Positions 34,378-49,207 of a stretch of 64,000 nucleotides of DNA are shown here, one piece after another (position 1 is the first letter of the stretch; each line of letters begins with the position of its first letter). The stretch comes from Kondoa malvinella (taxonomy: Eukaryota; Basidiomycota; Agaricostilbomycetes; Agaricostilbales; Kondoaceae). The notes under the pieces were generated by a model. The model searched no databases, was not told where the DNA came from, and worked only from the letters and a program-made list of their open reading frames with translations. Where the stretch lies: the NCBI GenBank assembly GCA_039545315.1, contig BCIM01000007.1:460745-524744 (forward strand). Direction: 5' to 3'. A program made the position numbers and the translations under genes.

Positions 34378-36391
34378 TTACATGCCACTTCCGGAAGCTA
34401 CAGATTGATTAAAGTAAGCCCGAATCTGATTGTTCTCGGCAGCTCGTTTCCTTTTCCTAGCTTCAGCAGCATCCTCTTCAGCTTCACGCTTCTGACACTT
34501 GGCAGGAGACAAAGGCTTGGATGTAGAGGCGGAAGTGGAAGCTTTCTTGGCTGGTGAGACTGATCTGGAGGTCGATCCTGCTTTACTCTTGTCCGGGCTA
34601 CGCTCACGCGGAGCAGCGTCAATTTTGGTTTTGGACGAGCTAGCTTCAGGCGGTTTGTTGGCAAAGGAGCTTTGACGAAATTCGCTCATCATTGAGATGA
34701 AGTGAGCTTTCTCGTCGTCCAGGACTTCCTTCTCCTCTGGCTCTTCAATCTCGTCTCCGCTGCTGTCCAATTCATCGACCTCCTCATCTTCATTCGCAGA
34801 ACCATCGACCGCATTCAAATCCTCCTGATCGTTCCGAGCATAAGCATAACAGACGGGCAACAGAACAAAAGCATAGCTACATCTGCCCAAATCTACCAGA
34901 GCTGATTCAAGCTCGTGTAGATAAGGGGTACAGATGAAGTCGGAAAGCTTACCTCCAAATCATCAGCCATGTCGTTCATCTCTTCCAATTTGCGCTGTTG
35001 TGAGTTCGTCACATCATCGTCGTCGTCGTCATCGGATTGCGAATCCGCTTGTTGTTCAACAGCACGAGCAGCAGCTCTCATTCGCTCTTCAGCAGCCAAT
35101 GCGCGCTTCTCTTTCGCACTCTTTGAATTGGCTTGTTTACGAAAAGTCGAATCATCAGGGTGAGAAGAAAGGCTTTGACCATCCGAGCATCCGGCAAACG
35201 CAGCAGCTGATCTGACTCGACTACCAGCTTTTGGACCTTTGCGATTGCTTTTCTGTTCTCCACCTGCTGAGCCTGGTTTGACGACTTTGAACAAGCGTTG
35301 TCGACGGTGAGTTGAGCGTTTGTAGCCTCCTTTACGCTTCTTGTTTCCAGTCGCGCCGCACCTATCGCAACGTCAGCCGAGTACACAAACTGTGAGAGTA
35401 GCCTACATCTGCTCAGGTAGATCTCTGCGTCGGTGTCCGTCAATCACGCCGAGGCCTAAGGGGTCTCGACTCACTGCATCTGACGATCATTCAGACCATC
35501 AGCAACCAGACCATTACGAATAACACGGCCAGCTGAGTAGAAGCCATCACCGTAGTAGTTGCGAGCTTGTAAGGCGCGCAATTCATGACGAAGCTCGTTG
35601 TTGAACTTTTGAAAGCCAGCGAGATCTGAAAGCCATTCATTCTAGTTGGTGGATAGCGAGCGGAAAGAGTGACTTACGGTTCATGCTGCAAGCAGGCGTC
35701 CTCCGTAAGCGTCGTGCGCGCAGAAGAGATCTCTGACTTACTGCATAATGCTGCGGAAACAGTCAAAGTCAGCTCGATTTTACCTGCTAGAGGCTTCAAA
35801 TGTACTGTGCCAGTTCGTGAGCCACTGTAACTCTTCAGTATCTAGCCAGCTGTGCGAGTGGAAAGCGCTCACTGACGAAGCAGATGAAGGCAACGGGTAG
35901 ACTGCCGGAACCTTAGCTATGCACGAAGGATGGTTTGAAGCAGGACCCACAATTGCCCATGCCTGTTGCGCAGTACGAGCTCGATGACTTCGCCAGCACT
36001 ACCTCAACTTCAGTACGCAAGTAGCCCAGTCTCTGACTGCTTACTTCCAATTTCGGCCTGCATGATTCACAGTCAGCGTATCACTCGTGTACCTGTGATG
36101 ACGGATGTACCAGCGAATTGTGGATTCCATGCAGCCTCTTCCAAGCTATTGACGTAAAGATGATGCTTCTCGCAGATAGGTCTGAATTGAGCAGCGATAC
36201 TCTTGCTGCAATCATGCACCAGCCATCAGCTCAGGAAGCTTGTGGCCTCAAGAAGCTTGTGGCATGAGTTGTTCCACTGACATTATTTGAAGCGCTTCGT
36301 CAGAGTCCTGCTCTTCTTTGAGGACAGAGATGAAAGAGATGTTGGGATTCGGATCAACCTCTTTGGCATTGATCTTCTTGTGCAGAGGCAT
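34378..36391 (-). CDS. WSS1: Wss1-type WLM metalloprotease
   Basis: DNA-dependent, SUMO-linked protease that removes DNA-protein crosslinks. It is cut into many small exons. Start MPLHKKINAKEVDPNPNISF, then EEQDSDEALQIM and IKSIAAQFRPICEKHHL, the WLM N-terminal region. The active site is split over introns: VAHELA|H, then IMH, MN, H, reading HELAHIMHMNH, a zinc-binding HExxHxxxxxH. It continues LAGFQKFNNELRHELRAL and YYGDGFYSAGRVIRNG, as in the family. The C-terminal half is basic (KKRKGGYKRSTHRRQRLF) then acidic (EDEEVDELDSSGDEIEEPEE), possibly SUMO-binding. It ends SVASGSGM. Exon joins at the N-terminus and around the middle are partly uncertain. It is divergent from the SCOC-like gene, starts 81 bp apart. 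Confidence 0.83.
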
Positions 36392-36471
36392 AACAGGCAG
36401 AATATTGACTAGCGAGTGCGAGTCTGCCAAATTACGCGCTTTGTTTTCTTTTCTGGCTCAAACAGCGACAG

Positions 36472-36933
36472 ATGGACGATGACGGCGATATAGGCTGGAC
36501 GGCTAAAGAGACAGAGCCAAATCAGGAAAGCATCGTTCAGAAGCAAGAAACGATAAAGTGAGTCCGTCGCGCTCGGACCCGAATGATTAGAGTGCTGACT
36601 TGGGCATTTTAAGGGAAATTTTAACGCTGCAAGATGGTCTTAAAGGTGCGTCTGAGCTATGTGGACTTTGTACGTAAGCTGATATCCCTTTACAGCGTTA
36701 TTGTCAAAGATAGACGCTACGGATGCTGAATGCACCAAACTCAATTGTGAGCTATCCCTTCGCTGCTACGCTCATGCTGATCGTATGTTTCAGCGCATAA
36801 CGAGACTATGTCGCTCTATATCGACAACCTGACGCGAAACAAGTGAGTTCTCTTTCCGTCAGCTTGTGACCAATCTGACATCAGGCAAGGCTTCTCTTCG
36901 CCGGAAGTCCACGATGAGTATGTTGTGTGCTAG
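36472..36933 (+). CDS. SCOC/Slo1-like short coiled-coil protein
   Basis: A small protein of about 85 residues from five exons. Start MDDDGDIGWTAKETEPNQ. The splices give KEILTLQDGLKALLSKI, then DATDAECTKLNSHNETM and SLYIDNLTRNKQGFSS, ending EVHDEYVVC. The core (leucine heptads, then LNSHNETMSLYIDNL) resembles the SCOC/Slo1 coiled coil (LxxEN..L..YI.NL). In animals and yeast this binds ARF-like GTPases at the Golgi. All four introns fit (donors GTGAGT, GTGCGT, GTGAGC, GTGAGT). Length is typical. Not detectable from a single ORF because no exon is longer than about 90 nt. Confidence 0.7.
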
Positions 36934-37244
36934 AGGAAGCACTGTAATATAACTTTGTACAAGTCTACGCGACCACCGTTTTGCATTGCGCCCTGAAATT
37001 CTGAAATGATTCACATATACCCATGCACACATGAATGCGATGATGTTCTAAAGACCGTTCTGATATCCCCTCTTCCGCTTTGATGATTCCCTTTCTGATG
37101 CAGATACAACATTTGATGATAAATAGGGATGATGATGGATGGTTTGATACCGAGATGTAGACTTCTCCGAAGCGTGCATAAAGTACAATGGTGGTTTGAC
37201 GGGATGATGTGAGGCTGAAGAGAATGAAATGCTGTAAGGTTGCC

Positions 37245-39805
37245 TTAGCCTGGAGCTATTTGGTGAGGATACCGATCCGGCGGCGCATGCATGTACATTT
37301 GCTGATGAGGCTGCGGTTGCCCATGATGATATACTTGCTGGGGTGTAGACGCTTCAGACCGTAAATAGTCGCGCGCTCGGTGCTGAATCGAAGAAAGCAG
37401 ATCCAGCTCGCTCGAGTTGCAAAATTTGGGTCGTTCTGATAGATAGTGCTGAATGGTGCTCAAAGCCGAAATCATATCGTTCGTCGACACGCTTGGTTGC
37501 CCAGACGGTGCACTTGACTGGTGTTGAGCTGTATAAATGCCATCCAAATGCTGCGGGGTGAATGCTAGTCCGTCGGTTTGGCTTGGCCGCTGCAAATCTT
37601 CAGGTGACGCTCGAGGTAGTTGAGCGTACGAGCTGACAGACTGCGAGCTTTCTGGCCTAAAGCATAGATTAGGACCAAGAGGTGCTTCGGCGTATGCGTC
37701 GACAGCTGGACTGGCCATTGAAAGTGCAGAAAAATACATGCTGCCTGGTGTGTTGGGAGCCGAGCCATACTGTGAGCTCGGATAATTGTGCTGTTCCACC
37801 TCCCGACTAGGTGTCGCTGTGATGGCAAACGATCGACTGACGTCCACCGATGCAGAAGATGGTGCTGGAGTTGTATAGCCAGAATAGCCATAAGGTGACC
37901 AGTCCGAAGCAACGGAACTACCGTCCTCCAAGCCGTAGACTGACATGCTTGGTTCCCTCGAAAAGTCATGCGCTGTAGATTGGCCTGCTGCCATGCCCAA
38001 GCTTGAGTGCTGATACTGTTCTCCGCCTGAAAAGGATGAGGATGCCGATCTGCCGCCTGTCTCTTGCTCGAGCTGTGGGCATCGACCATCGATAATGCCT
38101 GCTCGGATCTTGTACTTTGACATCCAACCATCACTAGCCTTGAACTGTTCGTGACTCATGCCCAGAGAGTCCCGCACTCTAACAGCTTCATTCCTGATAA
38201 TTTGATCGTTCAGAATGTTGCCAGCTAGCGTTTCTGCTTGAGCCCACTTCGTAAGTTGGGTTTCGATTTGAGGAAATCGAGCACTTGTTCTTTCCGCTCG
38301 CGGTATTGCTAACGATAGATGCTGCCCAGATTGACTTTGCGATAGAGCAGAACGATGAACGTTGGACTCAGGCAAATTTGTTGCGTTTGTGCCGGCCGGA
38401 GGCGACGTGCTGTGCGGTTCTTCTATGGCAAGCCATTGAGCCTTTTGCGATAGGATCTTCGAGATGGTTGTGCGATCCACTTTGCTATACACAGAGTTCA
38501 ACGGACTAGCAGCGAGGAACGCAGCTGAACATACAAGATGGAACCGATAATGTCTTGCGTCATCTTTGGGCTGTCGCGCGCATATTGACATATCCTCTTC
38601 CTATCTAATTGGCTCAATTTGGCGCCTCGCTTGACCTTTGTCGCTTGTGATTGAACCGGAAGATGCGCCATCAGGTTCGAAGTGCTTTGCGAACGACTTG
38701 AGCTACCCAGCAGAGAGCCGACTGATGATCGAGTGTTATGTCGAGATGGTGGTGGTCCTGCTGCTGAACTACTTGTATTGCAAGCCGGTATTGAGTGCAG
38801 ACCAGAGGCGAACAGAGGGACAGTAGGAGAAGAAGCGCTACTGCTCGTTTGCATTCCATTGGGCGAATCCAACCATGACGAAGAAGCTGACGATGGAGTT
38901 GTGGTGCTGGACAGAGTGTTCAGACTTTGCGAAGAGGCAGACCTAGCAACTCGACGCTGGGAAGCAGCATACATGGAATGCATCTGAGCTGGTGACGGTC
39001 GCGAGGTTTCGATAGACTCCATAGCATGCGAAGTGACTGCCGACTGGCCATGTTGAGGAAAGGTAAAGCTGGATGATCTTGAGTATGCAGACGCTCTTTG
39101 CAAATCTGTTGCCCGCTGAGTAACATTCTCTTGACTATTCTCCCGTGATGCGGCGCGTAGATTAGCGGAACTTTGCGTAAATGAGGCGGAAGATATAGAA
39201 TTGGAAGCCGAAGAAAGCGAATCCGTGTCGCCGTCGTGAGAATTGGATCGATAAAGCTCAGAAGAAGCATGCTGAGCAGCATGGGCCATATTGAGATTTT
39301 CCGTAGCCTTTTGGGCCGGCCGGGCTGGGTAGCTCTGGACTTTAGGCACGGTCATGTATAGCGAACTGGCTTGTATAGGGTATGGACTTGGTCGTTGCTA
39401 TGATCACGAGCAATGAGCTCGAGCTCAGCAGCAGAAGTCAACTCTTTCACCAACCTGGTCACGCTTTGACTTGCCTCTGCCTTGAGCACGAGCGCGACTC
39501 TGCTCAACTTTTTGTGGTATGTTGTACTGTGCGAGCGCATCTTCGAGATTCTCTATCCGTCTGGGTCCAGCACTGCTCTGTGAGCTAGTCGTGCTTTGAG
39601 CATCAAGGTCGGGCAGGGAGCTGGTCGACGGTGTCGGTACTGAGTAGCCTGTTGAGATATCCGCCGAACCGAAATGACCTGGCACAGAGGAAGCGGGCCC
39701 ATACGCTTGATAATATTGACTGCCTTCGTTCCCTGGCCAGCCGTAACTTGGATCGTAAAGCGCGTCGGGTTGCAGTGGAAGTTGATCATGCGTTTGACTG
39801 GACAT
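37245..39805 (-). CDS. CENP-B/Tc5-type HTH DNA-binding protein without transposase domain
   Basis: Starts MSSQTHDQLPLQPDALYDP. A long Ser/Gln-rich disordered region comes first. Two DNA-binding HTH modules follow. The first is KLSQLDRKRICQYARDSP followed by the helix MTQDIIGSIF|KVDRTTISKIL, joined over an intron with a GTATGT donor. The second, CENPB-type, is RFPQIETQLTKWAQAETL, then DSLGMSHEQFKASDGW and MSKYKIRAGI. After that only Ser/Gln/Tyr-rich sequence follows to PHQIAPG; no DDE endonuclease motif appears. CENP-B-like proteins derive from pogo/Tc5 transposases. The layout suggests a domesticated transcription factor or centromere-type binding protein. Exons are long; at least four. Confidence 0.82.
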
Positions 39806-40559
39806 ACTATCGAGAGCGAGGACGCTGCAGATCAGGAAGGGACCCAGCGTGATAGCGCAAATCTAGCTCACGCCGAGCGGACGCATCGAATTTAAGCAGA
39901 TCCCACCCACGCACGGCTGTTAGCCTCCCTTGTCGTTTTTCTGGCTTCGCTCGGCGAGATTATACCTCGTCTTTGCTTCGTGTATGCAGCAAGAACAGAA
40001 GTCTCTTGAGCCAATTGACGTCTTGACAAGGGCAGTGCTCGGCTTTCTGATGCGGCTGCGGCTTGAGAACTTTCTCCTTCGACTCGACTTCAATCCGCGT
40101 GGTACTTCGCTGCGCTGTCTTTGCTGTTGCAGCACTGCCTACATGCACTTGCACGCTCGCTCACGAAATGCGGAACGTCGTATTGCCGTGCCCTGCGTGG
40201 ACGGAAAGAGACCCAATTGTCTCTACCGCTACGATCGGCACGAGATCAGCATGCTTGATTATCTGAGACTGGCGGCTTGGAAAGGCACAAGAGTCTAGCG
40301 TATCACTAGTATCTATTTTACACGCGTTTTATCTATCTTACATGTACACCTTGGCTCCAACGAGCCTTATAAAGACGATTGGCAACCTGCTTACTTGATA
40401 CTTCTTCGCGAACCGCTGTTCCTTGATCATGTGAGACTGTGAGGGGCGCTTGAGCATTGCCAAGCTGCCACCGCAAAGATCTGATTGATGCTAATCGAAC
40501 GCACGGCGCTGTGCTCCCTCAATTACTTGTAATGGCATTTTCGGGAGTTGACTGACTTT
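39806..40559. other. Intergenic region, no gene supported
   Basis: About 750 bp between the CENP-B-like gene start and the HMCES 3' end. A plus-strand frame (39930-40298) and minus-strand frames cover the same bases; none shows a motif, and no long-lived splice pattern was found. The region from about 40300 is AT-rich and probably contains the 3' end of the HMCES transcript. Confidence 0.4.
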
Positions 40560-42115
40560 TCAATCTTTTGTCGGAAAGAAGGAATCCAAAGCCTCGTTCT
40601 TGGCTGCCTTTGCCAAAGAAGGGTCGCCCGTCTTGTCAACTTTCCTCCTTTTGCTCGGACTGGCAGGCATTGGAACGTCTTCTTCTGACTCTGTGACTGA
40701 TTCTTCCGGAACAGGCACGGGCGCATTTGTCTCTTCGTTGCCAATTGATTTCGGGTCTACCATCGGTACAGGAGACGCACTGCGCTTCTGGGGTTGAGCA
40801 GGAGATGGACTGCGTTTCCTCTTTGATGGTGATGCTTCAACTTTCACAGATGGTTTTGTTTCCTTGGCAGATGACTTTGCGGGAGATTTGGCGGCTGGAG
40901 ATTTAGCTGGAGATTTGCCAAAGAAGCTTGCAATGCTGCCTTTACGCTCTGATATTGGCCTGACGAATTCCTCATTGTTGTTCTTCACATTGCCAACGTC
41001 GCCAGGAACTTGGTAGCATTCGAGCTTGCCTTCATAGGACTTCATCAAGCCTGATACCGAAGGAGGGAAGCCGTCAAGAGAGACATCCATCCATGTAGCT
41101 ATATCTTTTGGCGTTTCCAGGATGACTGGCATGCGCTGTACAGAGTATGAGCATGACCGAGGATGCGACGATTCTGTCGCTCACATCGTGCAGGAAAGAG
41201 AGCTGCTTATTGACATCGCATGTCACGATAGTAAATGTATGCAAGGGCAGCTCATCATCTTCGAAACTGAACAAGATTAAGATCCACAATGATGTAGCTA
41301 CGGAGGGACTCACTGAACGCTGTCCCAAAGACCTGCGAGCGCCAACATTTCGCCATCTTTTCGCTTTGTAAAATGCGGCAGCTTGGTGTTGCCCTTCTTC
41401 AACCATTCATAAAAGCCATCGACAAAGATAACACAACGCTTCTTGCCCTTGATGCTGGACCACATGCCGCTTCCCTAAACTTACATATCCAGGCTGTCGA
41501 TATGTATATGTGCAAGCAAACGTACTGCGTTGATGCTGTCTTCTCTCGCGTTGATCGTCCTACCATTACGTATGAGTATAAGCGAGTAGGCTCGCAGCAA
41601 AGGCCGCTACTGACTTTAGCTGGTTGGCGAACTCTGGCTTTGTTTTCATATAATGCGGTACCAGTCCCCATCTGGCATCCACATCAGAGCAGGCAGTAAC
41701 AGGACTGTCGCACTCACACCATACTCTCGAGCTGCGGCTTGGCCAAAGAACCTTCATACTGCTCAATCTGCCTGAGCACTGGCACTCTCGTCCTGCATCA
41801 TTGTCAGCAGGTAGAATGTAGACTATCTGACAGCACTCACCTGGGTGCTACATTGTAGTTCTTGATGCGGTAGCCATGTTGGTATTCATATCGCTGTCGA
41901 TTCGAAGTGCTAGCTGAAGGTGATGCGCTCGTATCCTGCTCATGGCTCCTCTCAGGCGGGATGTTGGTGTCATCCCAGCCTTGAGTCTCGGGTGCATAAT
42001 GATTGCGGACTTCTTCGAGCAGCTCGTCCGCACTACATCGATGCCAGAGATCAGTTTGGGTGCGATGGAAAGGTCTGACAGCGTACTTGCGGCTAAGTGC
42101 GAATCTCCCACACAT
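40560..42115 (-). CDS. HMCES: SRAP-domain abasic-site sensor (HMCES-like)
   Basis: Shields abasic sites in single-stranded DNA by forming a covalent link through Cys2. The start MCGRFALSRKYAV puts Cys at position 2 as required. Later conserved parts appear over several exons: YNVAPR, WGLVPHYMK, TINAREDSI, CVIFVDGFYEW, PHFTKRKDGEMLALAGLW, TIVTCDVNKQLSFLHD, MPVILETPKDIATWMD. The C-terminal extension is Lys/Ser/Pro-rich (KSPAKSPAAKSPAKSS). It holds two short FF motifs (KGSIASFFGKS and ALDSFFPTKD), which look like PCNA-binding PIP boxes with a changed first residue. About five exons. It is close to WSS1 (6 kb) and SSL2 (2 kb). Confidence 0.92.
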
Positions 42116-42268
42116 TGCTAGAGCTACAGGCGAGGATGGGTATCAACTTCGAGGTATGTGGATGGCCCTACGAGGGAAAAAACAATGCACGTCATTTGAG
42201 TCATGGAAAGCGAGAGATCCACAGTGACTACTGCATTATTATAGCAAGCTCTAGTACTACTTGGGCTA

Positions 42269-43581
42269 TTAGGAAGAAACCCTTCTAGGAGCCGGGAACT
42301 GCTGCCCGTGCATCGCTCCGGAGTGTGCTGCCTTGTTTCTTCTGCCAGCTGGGTGTTTGCTGCTAGTAGATCGGCGAGAAAGAGACGTTTGGCAGGAGAG
42401 ACCACCCTTCGATTGCTCGTAGCCAGGCATACAGCTGAAGATGATGCATTGTCCTTGAAGACACTGTCCTTAATGATAAGCGATATCATCGGACAGCATA
42501 TGAAAGGACTCACGCCAACACCAAGGGTATTAGACAGCTGGGTACAATCTTTGCCGCAGCCTCCGCAACTCTCAAGCGAAGTCTTAGTGTCGAGACATTC
42601 ATATCCATCCGATCCCTTGGCGAGATCTGCCATGCGCTGGCTAGTGATATTGTTATTCGACGGGAAGGCGAAAGAAGCAGCACTAGCAATAGGACAGGCG
42701 CTGGCGATACCAGGATCAGATATATACAACAAAAGCAAGCAGGCGACTCACGTCTCGCCAATTGGACATAAGCTCTGCTCCTTTGCCAGCTTACGCTTCT
42801 TGGGCGCTTGCGATGCTTTTAAGATGCATTGTCCTGCACTGAGAACATAGCCAAGTTTGCAGGTCATGAGGCAGATGGAATTAGTGCAAATGTTGGAAAG
42901 TGCATTTGTAACAACTTGACTGAGACGGCGGCATGAGCGGATCATCCTTGCTACACAGGAGAGTGTGGACCTACCAAACGTTGCCAACACGACCGCAGTT
43001 CAAAGAGTCGGTCTTCTGGTCTCTGCACGCCATCTACTGCAGTAAAGCCAGTGTTACAAACCGCTCTGCAGATGCTGTCCTTGCATAGAGGCGAAGCGTT
43101 GGCGACAGAAGTAATGCAGCGTGTATTGACTCTACCACAATTATTGACGTCGCTGGACGTGCTTACGCATGATGATCCGGTGGAAGAAAAGCCAGAGTCG
43201 CAGCTGTATCCAATGACAAGCTTAATGCTAATAAGAAGCCATATACCACTCACGTGAAGCTACATCTGGCATTGGCACATGCTGGACTACCGTTTGTTGG
43301 ATCAGGACAACGAAAATTGACGCCTCCGCAGCTGTATATATGTGATTAGCATATTTCGACACAAATGGAGCATAAGCCTACTTGTTTGGGTCGGTATAGA
43401 TATCCACACAGGTCCCCGTGCCGTAGTTCCATGTGTAGCCGTATGCTCGACAAAGCTCGGGCGTGTAGTGCCTCTTAATGAGGCCTCGCGTGTGAGAAAC
43501 TGAATCTGCTTTGATGTAGTCGTTGGCTGAAAGAAGCGAGAATGCTGAGATCAAGACCAGTATGATGAAGCGAGAAGACAT
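42269..43581 (-). CDS. CPL1-like cysteine-rich secreted protein, apparent frameshift
   Basis: Signal peptide MSSRFIILVLISAFSLLSA. Repeated Cys modules follow: CGGVNFRCPDPTNGSPAC, then CDSGFSSTGSSC, NNCGRVNTRCITSV, CRAVCNTGFTAVDG, then NCGRVGNVC, ICTNSICLMTCKLGYVL. The C-terminal CPL1-type domain has YECLDTKTSLESCGGC, DCTQLSNTLGVG and CMPGYEQSKGGLSC, ending with a basic Ser-rich tail. Introns again often sit at module borders. Between GFTAVDG and NCGRVGNVC the reading frame changes by one base (near 43025-43031), so the gene as given is broken unless it is a sequencing error. Cpl1 in Cryptococcus is a secreted protein; function elsewhere is not clear. Confidence 0.75.
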
Positions 43582-44219
43582 GATTGCAAGTAGTCGACGG
43601 ATGGACTTGATGATTTAGAACGAAAGAAAGAGAAGCCAGGAAGCGGGAATAAATACCGCCAAGGCACTGGGAGCATGTAAAGTCATGCCATGATTTAGAT
43701 TACAAGCCTTTCAAAAGAGACGATAAGCTGATCCAGGGACGAAGTGAATCAGCTCAGATTTCGCCAGGGCTTACGAGATAGGTACTATTGGTAGATTTGG
43801 TCGCGACCATGGCGCGAGAAGTCTGACTGAGAGCTACTACCGGCGGTTTAAACCTTGCTGGAACATATGCATGAATTGACTGCGCATTGACAAGAACGAT
43901 GCATCAAGCCTATAGTCATTCGCAGGCACTGAGGGAGAGTGTAATCTTGTTACATGTGGCATGCAGGCACGCTGCTGAAATGGACAAAGCTTCTTATGCG
44001 ATAAAATGTCTATCGAGATAGTCTGGCTTGAGATTCTTGTCTTGCGAACAAAGCACCCGTTCCATACAGTAGTTGCTTCCCAGTCGTACTATCCATACAG
44101 TGGAATATCAGGAAAGAGTGCCAGTAAGACGTCGTTGATTCGTCTCAAGCGTATGTTTGCTTGCAATGCAACATGCGATAGGGTTGGATAGTGGTACAAG
44201 TATATATAAACAGCGCAGA
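43582..44219. other. Intergenic region, no gene supported
   Basis: About 640 bp. It holds the promoter of the CPL1-like gene and the 3' end of SSL2. No motif-bearing frame was found. Confidence 0.4.
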
Positions 44220-47497
<3,278 letters not shown>

Positions 47498-47661
47498 GTT
47501 GGCAGGCCAGATGACGGTGCGAGGACAAGCAAAGAGCGGGTTGGAATCAAACAGTCATCTGATTTGTGTTGCCTCAATTCGTGCTGTGCCGCTGTGTCTA
47601 TAGCATTTCTTCTGCTTTCCAACTTGTCCTATCCAGGTCTCTGCCTCTCTTCCGTGCTCTC

Positions 47662-48920
47662 ATGTCGAAAGTCAAAGCATCCGTCATTCAATGCGCTTCT
47701 CAATTTGGAGACATGGAAACGACACTGCACAATCTGGAAGACTTTACTAAGCAAGCCGCAAGCGAGGGCTCGAAGCTGGCCGTATTTCCAGAAGCCTAGT
47801 GTGCTTTCTCTGTTCAAAACCTTGTCCTGTCTCATCGAGATACAAGTCTCGGCGGCTATCCCAAGTTCTCCTCGTTCGGCTGCAGCGTGGGCGCACGAGA
47901 CTCAAAGGGAAGAGACGAATATCTGGCCTATCACCGAGGAGCCATCTCGCTAGCTTCGGATCAACCAACGCCTGAACTGGATCGACTGATCGGTATCAGT
48001 GCAACAAACGATATCTTCCTTGTCGTTGGCGTGATTGAGAAAGAGGGAGGATCGCTATTCTGTACCGCCGTTTTCGTTCATCCGACCAAGGGTTTGGTGA
48101 ACAAACATCGGAAGCTCATGCCAAGTGAGCTGCTTCTATGCGATCTGTTGCTGATCTGACTGGAGTACAGCTGCTTCTGAGCGATTGATTTGGAGCTTTG
48201 GTGATGAAACGACCATTGACGCGGTCGAGACGGATTTAGTCAAGGGCAGCAGCACGAAAGCTACCGCGGCCATCTGCTGGTAAGCAGTTCTCCGCTATGC
48301 TGAAATATACTGAGACTCGCGAAGGGAGAACTACTCCCCGTTGCTTCGCCAGCATTACTATAATCAAGGTACCGCGTTGTATTGCGTCCCAACAGTAGAC
48401 GCAAGACCGACTTTTGTACGTACTCTCTTTGTCTAATTTTGTGTCATCCTGATGTATCGCTACAGGAGACAACCATGCGGCACATAGCAACAGAGGGCCG
48501 CTGCTTTGTCCTCTGCGCATGCCAATATGCGACAAAGAGAGATTATCCGCAAGATCACGCTGCGCAACAATATGAGACAGATGAAGTGATCGGTGGAGGG
48601 AGTATCATTGTTTCAGTGAGTCACTTTCCTAGCAAGTTGAAGTGATTTGACGGAGAACTAGCCGATGGGCGAGGTTTTAGCTGGCCCTTTGCGAGGGAAA
48701 GAAGGTACTTCTATACCCTCATGCGTAATCCTGTACTGATCAGGATCAGGTGTTCTGACTGCTGAGATCGACCTGGATGATGTTCTTCGAGGTCCGTCTG
48801 GCATGCACCTGTTGTGGGTAGCGCTGAATCCGAGCAATAGGAAAATTGGACTTAGATGTTGCTGCGCCCGGTCATTACTCGCTATCGCATATCTTTCAGA
48901 CTGGTTTGAAGGGTCAATAG
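47662..48920 (+). CDS. Nitrilase-superfamily hydrolase
   Basis: Carbon-nitrogen hydrolase with Glu-Lys-Cys triad. Start MSKVKASVIQCASQFGDM. Triad: Glu in FPEA, Lys in NKHRKLMP, Cys in AAICWENYSP (the ICW|EN codons are joined over an intron). GGYPKFSSFGCSVG, then AYHRGAISL, RHIATEGRCFVL and GGGSIIVSPMGEV are the expected later blocks. The family members closest in pattern cleave nitriles or cyanide in fungi and plants, but the substrate cannot be assigned. About seven exons; it ends TGLKGQ with TAG at 48918-48920. The first exon ends in Glu-Ala and joins to YLGGYPK over an intron of about 55 nt. Confidence 0.9.
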
Positions 48921-49207
48921 GAGCATTTTGTCCCGCTCGAATGTAATTTCAAGTCTTGTCCTCGAACAACGAAACGCGTATCATCTATCCCCTATACGAT
49001 ATCAGCTCTTCGTTAGAAATGGCCTGGCTTTGCTTGCGTCCAGGTCGAGATAGCTCGAGGCAGGCACTTCAGGCCAAATTTGCATGAACAACAAGAGCCC
49101 CTTCCCAGCGCTAGTCGCTTTCGTTATATTCATTTCTCTATGTATCTCTTCTTGCTTTGTTACCTCGTCTGTGACCTTGCCCGTATCTCTCTCTGCGCGC
49201 CTAAGAG

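Noticed and set aside
39930..40298. 122-residue plus-strand ORF
   Set aside because: It overlaps equally open minus-strand frames, has no homology signal and no intron in an intron-rich genome. Kept as intergenic.
43020..43034. 13-nt GT...AG intron to repair the CPL1-like frame
   Set aside because: Removing GTGCAGAGACCAG restores the frame, but an intron of that size cannot be spliced by the normal machinery. A one-base change is a simpler reading.
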